DNA of 64,000 nt, taken from Dermacentor variabilis (Eukaryota > Arthropoda > Arachnida > Ixodida > Ixodidae). Location: the NCBI RefSeq assembly GCF_050947875.1, contig NC_134570.1:204207250-204271249 (forward strand). The letters are read 5' to 3'. A program made the translations under genes and the position numbers. Position 1 is the stretch's first letter, and each line of letters starts with the position of its first letter. Below are positions 33,715 through 44,184 of this stretch, one piece after another. The notes beneath the pieces were generated by a model. It did no database searches. It was not told the origin of the DNA and was given only the letters and a program-made list of their open reading frames with translations.

Positions 33715-34538
33715 GTAAAATCTTCCGCAGTTTGCCCTTATTCTGGAGAAGAGATCACGCATTTGTTGGCCTACACTTCACCGATGTGACGTGTCACAGC
33801 GGGTTCTCGAGTCGCCAAGTTGAAGTTCCCTGCGCCGTCACAATGCGGCACCGGCCTCGATAATTGCACGTGTTGCCGACTTTTGCGTACCGGCGTCTCC
33901 GGTTACTCGTGACGTTCGCGGGAGAAATTCTTCAGTCTTTTCGAAATGAGCAACTTCGACCGGCGAGTTTTTCTGACTGCGAAGACGACGACGATTTCAG
34001 CTATCGCTGTTGCTACTGCGGTACCTGTTACTCAATCGTAGTGTACGATGACCTGCTGGTGACGTTAGTCTAATTAATAATACGCTCCAAATATGTTTCG
34101 CGCCTGTAGCGGCCTGTTTGCAACGGCCCTACGATTGCTCGACCAAGCGTGGCATCAAAGTTCCTGAATGGGTTCTTGCGAGGTGGGAAGTGGGCGGACT
34201 GCAGTGCGAGGATGGCCCGAGTGCTGGTTAGGAATCTCTGCGTGCGCGTTTCGCGGGATCGGGCGTCTTCGAATAAACATAAACTGTGTGGTAGCGCGAT
34301 GAGTAGTTGTCTCTTTACAGTTATGGCGCGAAAAAACAATGCCCGGGTTTGTTTATAGGAAGTTACATTTCAGCTGCACCTTGTACATGCCGAATGGGGG
34401 GCATGAGTACGGGGTCCTGAATATTTGGTTGCGCGTGTTCAAAAAAGATTTTGCACTCACCGCTGCACTGTTCTTGCTCAAATTTTGTAGAGCGATCACA
34501 TTTTCTTGTCTACTTCGTTTAGTAGAACACTTGGCAGG
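33715..34538. other. GCN1 intron 2, left part
   Basis: No element or gene is recognised between exon 2 and the RTE element. Confidence 0.45.
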
Positions 34539-37500
34539 ATTCATCATCAGCCTATTTATGTGCACTGCAGGACGAAGGCCTCTCCCTGCGATCTCCAATT
34601 ACCCCTGTCCTGTGCCAACCGATTCCAACTAGCGCCCGCAAATTTCCTAATTTTGTCGCACCACCTAGTCTTCTGCCGTCCTCTACTGCGCTTCCCTTCT
34701 CTTGGCACCGATTCTGTCACCCTAATGGTCCAACGGTTATCTACTCTACGCATTACATGACCTGCCCAGCACAGTTTTTTTCTCTTCATGTCTATTCGAA
34801 TATCGTCTATACCCATTGGCTCTGATCCAAACTGCTGTCTTTCTGTCTCTTAAAGCTATGCCTAGCATTCTTCGTTCCATTGCTCTTTGCGCAGTCCTTA
34901 ACTTGTTCTCAAGCTTCTCTGTCAGTCTGCAAGTCTCTGCCCCATATGTCAGCACCGGTAAAATGCACTGACTGTATACTTTCCTTTTCAATGATAACGG
35001 TAAGCTTCTTCCAGTCAGGAGCTCACGATGTCTACCATATGCGATCCAACCCATTTTTATTCTTCTGTGAATTTCCTTCTCATGGTCAGCATTCCCAGTG
35101 ATTAGTTGACCTATTTAAACATACTCCTTCACAGACTCTATAGGCTGACCTGCGATCTTGAACTCTTGTTCCCTTGCCCGGTTATTTATCATTATCGCTG
35201 TCTTCTGCATATTAATCTTCAACTCCACTCTTACACTGTCCCTGTTAAGGTCCTCAATCATTTTTTGTAACTCCGCAGCGTTACTGAATAGAACAATGTC
35301 ATCGGCAAACCCAAGGTTGCTGAGGCATTCGCTGTCGATCCTTACTCCTAGACCCTTCCCAGTTTAATAGCTTGCATACTTCTTCCAAGCATGCAATGAA
35401 TAGCATTGGACAGATTGTGTCTGCTTGTCTGACCCCTTTCTTTATAGGTATCTGCCTACTTTTCTTGTGTAGAATTAAGGTGGCTATGCAATCTCTGTAT
35501 ATATTTTCCAAGGTATTTATGTAAGCGGTCTGTACTCCTTGATTACGCAATGCTTCTATAACTGCTGGTATCTCTACTGAATCACGTGCTTTTTCGTAAT
35601 CTATGAAAGCCATATAGACCCGCCGTGGTTGCTCAGTGGCTATGGTGTTGGGCTGCTGAGCACGAGGTCGCGGGATCGAATCCCGGCCACGGCGGCCGCA
35701 TTTCGATGGGGGCGAAATGCGAAAACACCCATGTGCTTAGATTTAGGTGCACGTTAAAGAACCCCAGGTGGTCAAAATTTCCGGAGTCCTCCACTACGGC
35801 GTGCCTCATAATCAGAAAGTGGTTTTGGCACGTAAAACCCCAAATATGAATGAAAGCCATATAGAGAGGCTTCTTGTACACTGTGGATTTCTCGATAACC
35901 TGATTAATGACAGATGTGATCCATTATAGAGTATCCTTTCCTGAAGCCAGCCTGTTCCCTTGGTTGACTAAAGTCCAGTGCTGCCCTTATTTTATTGGAG
36001 ATTATTTTGGTAAATATTTTATATAATACTGGTAGTAAGCTAACGGGCCTATAATTTTTCAGTTCTTTGTCTCCTTTTTTGTGGATTAGTATAATGTTTG
36101 CATTCTTCCAGTTTTCTGGGACTCTTGTATACTTCGTATAGGGACTTCGTATAGAGACCCGCCAGTTTTTCTAGCATCATGTCTCCTCCATCATTGATTA
36201 AATTGACTGTTATTCCATTTTCTTCTGCTGCTTTTCCCCATTTCATGACTTGCAAGGCCCTTCTGACCTAATCTCTAGGTATAAGAGAAGTTTCTGTATA
36301 TTGTTTATTATTGTTTTGAATACAGTACTCTAGAGTCCTCTGGGTGCTGTACAGGTCAGCATAGAATTCTTCCACTGCTTTTACTATATTTTCGAGATAG
36401 CTGATGATATTACCCTGCTTATCTTTCAGCACATACATCTTGGTTTGTCCTATGCCAAGTTTTTTTCTCACTGATTTCAGGCTGTGTCCATTTTTTACAG
36501 CTTCTTCAGTCTTTCTCACATTATGAGTTTGAATATCACTTATTTTCGCTTTGTTGATCAGTTTTGACAGTTCTGCAAATTCTGTCTTATCTCTTGAGTT
36601 GGACACTTTCATACTTTGTCGTTTGTTTATTAGGTCCTTTGTTACTTGGGAGAGCTTGCCTACTGGTTGCCTTGGTGCCTTGCCTCCCACTTCATTTGCT
36701 GCCTCTGAAGCCAGCCTCGTTACGGTTTCATTAATTACCTCTATGTTATCATCATCATCTCTCTGTTCTAAGGCTGCATATTTGTTTGCAAGTACCAGCC
36801 TAAATTTGTCTGCTTTTGCCCTTACTGCCTCTAAGGTGACCTGTTTTTTCTTGACCAATTTTACTCTTTCTCTGTTCAAATTAAGGTGAATCCTATTCCT
36901 CCCTAACCTATGATCGCTGAACTTTACCCTACCTATCACCTCTACATCCTGCTCAATGCTGGGATCGGCAGAAAGTATGAAATCAATTTAATTTCTTGTT
37001 TCACCATTAGGGCTTCTCCAGGTCCACTTTTTTGTTGCTACGTTTCCTGAAAAAGGTGTTCATTATTCTCAGCTTATTCCTTTCTGCGAATTCCACCAGC
37101 ATCTCTCCTCTACTGTTTCTAGAATTGACACTGTAGTTGCCAATTGCCTGTTCCCCCGCCTGCTTTTTCCCCACTTTTGCATTGAAGTCATCCATTACTA
37201 TTGTATTTTGAGTTTGCACTTTTCTCATCGCTAATACATCATCTTCATAAAACTGATCTACTTCTTCATTGTTGTGGCTGGATGTTGGAGTGTACGCTTG
37301 TACTACTTTTAATCTATACCACTTATTAAGTTTGATTGCGACTACAGCTATCCTCTCGTTAATGCTGTAGAATTCGTCGATGTTGCCCGTTATGTCCTTA
37401 TGAATTAGGAATACTACCCTGTATTGCTTCTTACTTGGGAGTCCTCTGTAGCAGAGGACATGGCCGTTATTTAGCAATGTGTAAGCCTCACCAGTTCTTC

Positions 37501-37680
37501 TATTCTCACTAAGAGTGATAATGTCCCAAACAATGTCTGATAATTCCTCAGAGTCCTGCTAAGCTAGCCTCACTCGAGAGGGTTCAGGTGTTAAACGGTG
37601 CAAGGGTCAGTTTCCCTTCGGAGCCTGTCCAGACCCAGAGATTTCTAGCACCCTCTGCTAGTCTCCTGTTTTTTAACACA
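34539..37680 (-). mobile_element. RTE-clade LINE, nearly full length, copy 2
   Basis: Antisense to GCN1 in intron 2. On the minus strand the endonuclease lies at about 37670-37000 (SEELSDIVWDIITLSENRR, GHVLCYRGLPSKKQ, VMDDFNAKVGKK with Gly to Asp before DFN). A linker spans 36939-36268. RT follows with MAFIDYEKARDSVE at 35612 upward, KKGVRQADTICPMLF and a FADD box near 35300. The C-terminal block WAGHVMRRVDNRWTIRVTES is at 34780-34720, and the 3' end with (CAT)n is at 34539. Frameshifts and stops occur throughout. A Ruka-type SINE interrupts the RT. Confidence 0.85.
35619..35849 (+). mobile_element. Ruka-type SINE with 16-bp TSD
   Basis: A tRNA-derived head with A box (TGGTTGCTCAGTGGC) and B box (GGATCGAATCC), followed by the conserved body (GTGCACGTTAAAGAACCCC, GGTCAAAATTTCCGGAGTCC) and ending AAAACCCCAAAT. 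The 16-bp duplication ATGAAAGCCATATAGA lies at 35603-35618 and 35850-35865, perfectly matched. The family is the Ruka SINE described from ixodid ticks. Excision restores the RTE sequence. Perfect duplications suggest it is younger than its host element. Confidence 0.92.
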
Positions 37681-40139
37681 AAAATTAGGCGACTTAAAAA
37701 ACAGGCGCCTAATCATGCCAAGTGTTATACTAAACGAAGTAGACAGGAAAGTGTGATCATTCTGTAAAATTTAAGCAAGAACAGTGCAGCGGTGAATGCA
37801 AAATGCTTTTTTTGATCATGTGCAGCCAAATGTTAAGGATTCTGTAGATGGGGATGGCGGGGTAACTTTAAGGGCAACGGTCGAGTTTAGCTACCCAATC
37901 TGTCGTGCTTTTTGTGTCTGATTTACCTCTCGGTAGTGGGTGGAGTTTGATTTTCTGCTGCTTCTGTACTGATTCATTTGCACGCTGTAGGTTTGTTTGA
38001 CTCAGAAAAGGGTCAGGTGGGGCCGACATGCCATGGAGAAGTTGTCGGCACCTTGTGTGAAATTGCAAAATTGATAGATGGATGCTATGAGCGTCCCCTT
38101 TGGAAGGGGACGGTGCATTGCTCCACCAAGGTCTTATTATATTGCCTAATGTCCTACCTATGTGAAAAGATAAAAAAAAAAAGGAAAGGAAAAAAAAAGA
38201 AACCACGATGAACACCAATAACCGAACTTTCTAAACCCCAGTTTGAGCTTTGTTTTTGCACACCTCCATTGTTTGTCGTTTCCTTACTTCCATCCATCTT
38301 CCAATTGCCACTTACTAATCTCTACTACAGACATCATAATCAATTTTACTATGAGCTTCTCACAATTCAAAGCTTATCCTGCCCATGCCACCCTGCACAG
38401 CTTCATTTATAGTCTTCCCGTGAGCGCCCAATGCGAGGCGACCCACTGACCAAAGGTCAGTGTGTTAAACCTTCAACTTTTACGCATAGAAAAGTGGTGC
38501 GTGTCCTCTGAGATCGGATGGTGCATGCTGTAGCCTGTTCTCTGAGGTCATAGTGGTGATGTTGAGAACTTGCGCCCATGTCCAGAAGAGGGCACCACAT
38601 TGCCACTAGCTGGCACTAGGATTTGCAGCAGCCACAGATGCAGCAGCTTGTTACAGTAGCATTTTATTTTTGGAACAGGTGAAAAAGTCAAAATGCATAT
38701 AGTTAATGAAAGTTGCACTCACTCCTGCGATATTCACCCATCGTTCTGCTTTCCCAATCAGTAAAATGGCCTATGGGTGTCGCTCTCACTTGTCTTTGTT
38801 GCTGGCATAAAGGATCCAATTTTTTTAGAGATTGCTCAGATAGAATAATTCTGCTTACAAAATTTCTGTGTGCTTTTGAGGCTACTGAGGATGAGCGTTT
38901 TGTTGTGCCATCAAAAACTGGGTCCTTCAAAATCGGTTCTCAGTCCCTTTAATGAGCTACTGTACTGTAACTTGTCCGGGAGACAGTCAGTGGTCATCTG
39001 ACTGACTTTGGGCATTTTTGTGAGTACGATTATTTAAGTTTCATTGTAAGGAGCATGTTTTCACCTTAGAACCTTGTCTGCCACATTTTGCATTATTTTC
39101 CACAGTTCATAAAGAGGCACTGTTCTTATTTGCTTCAAGCAGCTTTTGCAAATCAGCTGTGCCTTCATGATTTGTTTCATTCACACTGTTACTGTGTACA
39201 CAATGGAAAAAAGGGTGCAACATAAAAAGGAACGGTGCTGTGAGAAAGTGGAGTTGCCTGACTGCTTGTGCAGGTGTCAGTACAACGGACATGATTTGAA
39301 TAAACTGAGGGACAGTTTTGTAGTGCGCTTTTTTGTGGCACTCTTAAGATTGACAGTGTCATGGTAAAAAAATCACTGCGATAAGTAGGAAATAGCACTT
39401 TAGGGCACATTGCAACTCGGTGTGTGGACTTCCAAATGCTCATTCCCACATGGACACTTGTTCAGAGCTAAAAAAAGAGAAAAATTAACCTTGCAAGCGT
39501 TTAGCTGATGCCCTGTTAGTACGATGTCTTTTGTAGTGTTTAGCACAGCTTGATAAAAACGGACTGAAGACGAGGACATCTGTCCATTTTCTCAAGCTTC
39601 TACGCTTAACACTCGAAAAGAGAAGAAATGTGTTAGCTTCACTAATTCCCTGGTGACGTGAACAAACAGTTGTAATTCTGGCCTTATGGTGTTATGGCCG
39701 CCTGTTCGACTCCATCAGGCAAGGAAACATTTTTGACTTGCATGCCGTGGGCTTGTGTGCTGTTTCGTTTTGATCTGTTACATTTTGCTAAGCAGAGTTA
39801 TTACTGTTATACAAGATAGCCTCCTCCTTTGATATGCATGCACAAATACCAAACCTACTTGAGCGATATAATTAAATTTGAATTTAATGACCATGCTCGC
39901 CACTGTCGTTCTCATTTGAGGTTTGCCTTTCATTCTGGGAACAAGCTAATTAAATAAAGAGATCTTTATTTACTCTTTCTGGTAGTTTTTCTGGTATACC
40001 ATCACTGCAGTGGGGGTGCTGGGTATCGATATCACTACGTCTAGTGCTAGGTAATGCTCAATAGCCTGGCAAGAGAACAAGAATTCATAATTGGCTGTTA
40101 GCGTCTGTAATCTGTGTCAGACTATTTTTTATCTAGGCC
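37681..40139. other. GCN1 intron 2, middle part
   Basis: No gene is recognised. A purine-rich run is at 38170-38205. A segment ending near 38952 has, on the minus strand, TTAAAGGGACTGAGAACCGA, which looks like a TTAA-type MITE end, but I could not find its partner. Confidence 0.4.
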
Positions 40140-40700
40140 TGTTACTAATAGGGGACCGTGGTCTTGAAAAGGAAATTTACAGTAGGAGTGCGATGGAGAG
40201 CATACGATAGGGCATTAGGAAATCATGACTGGCAGTTTACTGCTATCCTTGAAATGTGTAAAATCATTGCATTCTACAGGTGCTATCATATGGATCAGAA
40301 TTTTGTAGGTGAACAAAGAAACTCGGGAAGAAGTGAAGGACCATGCAGCAAGTGATGAAACAGAAAATGTTATCCTTAATGTTAACACAGAGCAAGAAAG
40401 TGTTGTGGATGAGAGAGCAAACAGGTGTAGCTGATATTCCAGTCTATATTAGAGGAATAAATGAATATTGGGCAGGCCGTGCAATGCATAATTTGGGTAA
40501 CCAGTGGCCTATAGAGTTAGAGAAGGGGGGGCCAAGGGGAGGGAAACACAGTCAAGGACAGCAGAGAAGTCGGTGATGTGATGAAATTAGGAAATTTGCA
40601 AGCATAAGATGATATCAGTTTGCACAATATAGGAGTGATTGGAGATCGCTGGGAGATGTCCTCATCTGCAAAAGCGATAAATAGGCTTATAATGATGGCG
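40140..40700 (+). mobile_element. Decayed RTE 3' fragment
   Basis: A plus-strand frame (40343-40576) still reads MREQTGVADIPVYIR, EYWAGRAMHNLGNQWP and GPRGGKHSQGQQRSR, followed in another frame by CDEIRKFA. This matches the C-terminal block of the RTE copies at 18417, 34539 and 57171 but is far more diverged. It lies just before GCN1 exon 3. Confidence 0.6.
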
Positions 40701-41108
40701 ACCTCTAGTGACTGTCACAGCGATCCGACAGCACAACTAAGTTTCTGTAGCACAACAGGGAAGCTGTACTTCGAGAAGAGAATGGGCTTAGGCAACAGTA
40801 GTAAGGATCTGTTACTGTTACCAGAGCTCCCTGATCTTGCAGTAGAGTTCAGTTGGTTCTGTCGTATGTGGTCTTTGTTTTTGCTGACGTGCTTTAAAAC
40901 CTTAGTTGAATTTCATTTATTTTTAAAACTGTTGCAGGGTTTGAAAAACAACAACTTAAAGAAAAAGCATTTCCAGTCTTTCTTGAAATATGTAGACTAA
41001 TTTTCTGTACTGTTAGCCTTTTCAGGATGTTACAGGCTTGGATTTCGAAACAGGACACAGCTTTATTGGGATCAAAATCTGTCTGTTGCATGCTGATGTA
41101 CATTTCAG

Positions 41109-41304
41109 GATCCCTAGCGGACCCTGTGGTGCGTGGCCTGTGCCAAGTGCTGCGGCTGACGCTTCCCCGGTATCATGGCAGCACCTCGCGCCACCTGGTG
41201 GAGCAGCTTGTTGACTCCTTGCTGGCCACCCAGCCGTCCAGCGTGGGCCATCTCATTGCAACCATCCTTGATGTGTCCCGTGAACACAAGCCCCTCTTCA
41301 TCAC
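41109..41304 (+). CDS. GCN1: GCN1 exon 3
   Basis: Acceptor ACATTTCAG before 41109 and donor GTTAGT after 41304 (phase 2). The codons read GSLADPVVRGLCQVLRLTLP then RYHG, continuing SSVGHLIATILDVSREHKPL. The VRGLC-LTLPRY segment matches the human GCN1 segment VKGLC-LTLHRY at the same distance from the N-terminus. The reading joins exon 2 by a split Gly codon and exon 4 by a split Thr codon. The downstream intron is 20,091 bp. Confidence 0.85.
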
Positions 41305-41463
41305 GTTAGTGTTCCTTTGTTTGCTGTGAGGCTGTGTTGGTGCTTCCCTGCCAGACATCTCTTTTCCGGCAAGCTATGCGGCACAGTTCATGCAATTATA
41401 GCTGTGCACATACTCTAATTATTATTGTTTTTGCTGCTTGATGTGGCAAGGCTGACCTTTTAA

Positions 41464-42266
41464 AGGGACACTAAAGGCAAGTACTAAGTCAACGTGGACT
41501 GTTTAAATACCATTCCAGAAGCCTCGCAATGCTTGTTTTGCACTAAGAAAAGACTGTTTACGAGAAAATTGAATCTGGAGGGTCTGAATGCCTTTTTCGA
41601 AATTCAAATCTCCCGCCACCCAACCGGGGGAGTGGTGACGTTGCATGTACCATCACCACCCTTTGCTGCCGTCATTGAGTAAAACTTCACCCGACAGACG
41701 GCACTACTGAGCCAAGACAGAGTTGTGGATTCGCCGTTGCAGCTCCTTTTTGGTCAAGTGGTGTAGACCGTTCGGGCATCCCGCGACATTACATGGAAGT
41801 TGAATTCTCTGCTACTTGCAGTTTGTGTGAGTTTTGTGAGCCAGCAAAACCAGTGCAGCACTACGCGATAACGAAACTAGTGAAACGTGAAAGCGTGGGC
41901 AGCACAGAGTCAAACGAAAATGAAACATTCTGACCACCCGCATCGTTGTCAAGGGTAATTTCAATCAGTTCTTTTTCTTAAAAATGAAATAGAACTAGAC
42001 AAGCAGCATTTTATTTCATTTTATAATACAATAGAAGGATGTTTTTTGCAATGAATGGTTGAGTCCTAGTGACAGAATTTAACTGAGGAGTGCTTTCGTC
42101 ATTGGGCAAGTGCTTGAATGTCTCGGGGGAGTCTCTAACGATGTCCTGCATTTACCTCAATTTCTCGATTATTAAGACTCTGTTTGCAATAATATTGATG
42201 CCTTAGACATTCTAGAGCACTCATCTGTCACTTTAGCTGGACTTAATATTTGCCTTTAGTGTCCCT
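41464..42266. mobile_element. TTAA-flanked MITE (piggyBac-type), 803 bp
   Basis: TTAA at 41460-41463 and 42267-42270 flanks inverted ends. The left end is AGGGACACTAAAGGCAAGTA (continuing CTAAGTC) and the right end's reverse complement starts AGGGACACTAAAGGCAAATA, 25 of 27 identical. It has no coding capacity. TTAA duplication and end structure fit a piggyBac-mobilised non-autonomous element. It lies 156 bp after GCN1 exon 3. Confidence 0.8.
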
Positions 42267-42309
42267 TTAACTCTCAAGGACTTGCTGTATTGTTTTCTGT
42301 TTTGTGGTA

Positions 42310-42791
42310 CAGTGAAGTCCTGTTATCACGGTATATCGGTTATAATGATGAGACTATTTGAGGATATCAACTAAGGTATTAGTGCTATGACAAAAAAAAA
42401 ACAATGTTATTACTGCATGTCAGATATAACTATCAAAATTTTGCCATCTAGACGGCATTGTTCATGCAGATTAATTGAAACATTTGCATTGCTAAGTCAC
42501 CTTAAAGAAACAATGCCAAGATAAGGTGAAAAGTTTGTCTATGGAAGTTCATATCTGCCACGCAGAGTGTCCCCACCCGCATGCAGTTTGTGAAAGCCAC
42601 AGAGAGCACCAGGCACAGCGCTCTACAAGATGGCGATAGTTGCTTTGCGTCCGCGTCACTGAAGTGCGGAAGTGCACCGCAACAATGGGCCTGAAGCAGT
42701 GGCATGGCAGCAGACACCAGGCAGCCTTCTGACAAAGCACAAAGCTGTGTCGCCTGAGACGAAGCTGCAAACTTTGGAAGATGCAAAGAAA
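42310..42791. mobile_element. Tigger-like fragment A
   Basis: Begins TA/CAGTGAAGTCCTGTTATCAC, resembling a Tigger terminal repeat. The following ~480 bp are non-coding. Its right part abuts the TA and terminal repeat of another Tigger at 42794. The same sequence recurs inverted at 58570-59190. Confidence 0.5.
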
Positions 42792-43615
42792 TACAATTAA
42801 ACCTCAATATAACGACCCTCAATATAACGAAATTCTCTATATAACAAAGTATTTAACTTTTCAGAATCTCTTGTCCATAGAACACCATGTAATTAGAACC
42901 TCAAAATAACAAAGTGTTTTTGTATGTGATTTCAATTTGCTGAAGTTTTGCTTCCACAACAAAGGAATGCCGAGACAATAAATGGGAACTTCTGCGGGTG
43001 CAGATGGTCATATGATTTAATTACAAGCAGCTGCGTGCAAACGCACTTCTCAAATTGCGTGCGGCGTAACAACAGCGACCTCCGAAGTGAAGCCATACCA
43101 TGTTCTGTGTAAAGTCTAAGTGCGATAAGATCCTATTGTGCCCCGCGCATTTTGTGCTTTAGGTGTGAGTGAAAGTCTGCGTAGGTGAGAAAGATTGCTT
43201 CTGAGTCTGCCTCCCTGTATGATCAAAGGCAAAGAGAAGGGAGGGGAGCGAGCTCTCGGTAATGTGATCAAGTGTATGCGAGGGGTGGGGGGAGGGGGGT
43301 AAGTTAGCACACGCCCGTCGTGAATTTTGGCGCGCCTTTCGGCTTTGGCTGCGCATGGCTGTAAGTGTGGCTGAGCTTATACGCAGTCACGCACTCTGCT
43401 TTAGAGGTAATCTGCCGCATGTGCAAAGAGTGGGCATTCCGAGACGGCATGGCATCATGTAAGCTGTCCTCCCGCTCATTTAGTATTGAAGGCTGCGTAA
43501 TCTGGAGTTCAAGTGAGAGACAGACGAAGCATTTGCTGGCGGTGCATTTCCTGATGGCGGCGCCCCAGTGCGGGCGACACTATCAGACGTGAAGGCGGAG
43601 TGCACGCGAAAACGG

Positions 43616-43906
43616 GGCTGGCTTCGCCTAATTCGTGCCACCTATGTGAAGATACCGTCGATGTGGCATGAAACCGTACCATTCGTCACTGACTCCCAAA
43701 TTCATCAAAATCGATTGTTTTCTCCTTCACATTTGTTTTTTTTCGAGGGCCGCCAAATTTTCCGAATTATCAGGCCATCAAAGAAAGCAAATTTGAATGA
43801 CAAAACAATTCATTTTGATGAATTTGGGAGTTGGCATCGAATGGTACGATTTTGTGCCACGTCAACAATATCTTCACATAGGCGGTATGAATTAAGTGAA
43901 GCCAGC
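43616..43906. repeat. Foldback with ~130-bp arms
   Basis: The left arm 43616-43748 and right arm about 43773-43906 are reverse complements at roughly 80% by eye, with a short spacer. Shared blocks include GGCTGGCTTC, CCTATGTGAAGATA, CGTACCATTCG and CTCCCAAATTCATCAAAAT. Both arms keep open frames that mirror each other, so neither should be called a gene. Confidence 0.85.
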
Positions 43907-43939
43907 CGCGCTTGATACCTTCCCGCATCCATAAAATTG

Positions 43940-44180
43940 TTAATTTATAACACACTCTTCTTATCACATCTTAACTATTGTTTCCTGATTTGGAGAAATA
44001 CCACATCGTCTAACACTAGCAAACTGCATGTGCTACAAGAGAAGACCTTATGTCATATCGCTAGTGATATAGATTAACCATAGGTTAAACATGGTTTCTG
44101 CTTATTTCTGTGTAACCCACCCCTTACATAATACCCCGTTACAGGGTCTTTAAGGAATAAAAATGAAATGGACCGTAAGA
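43940..44180 (+). mobile_element. LINE RT 3' scrap
   Basis: The plus strand reads LLLSHLNYCFLIWRNTTSSN and SKLHVLQEKTLCHIA, the conserved end of a CR1/jockey-like reverse transcriptase, then jumps to a 3' UTR with AATAAAAATG. The middle is deleted. The clade cannot be fixed from so little. Confidence 0.55.
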
Positions 44181-44184
44181 AGAT

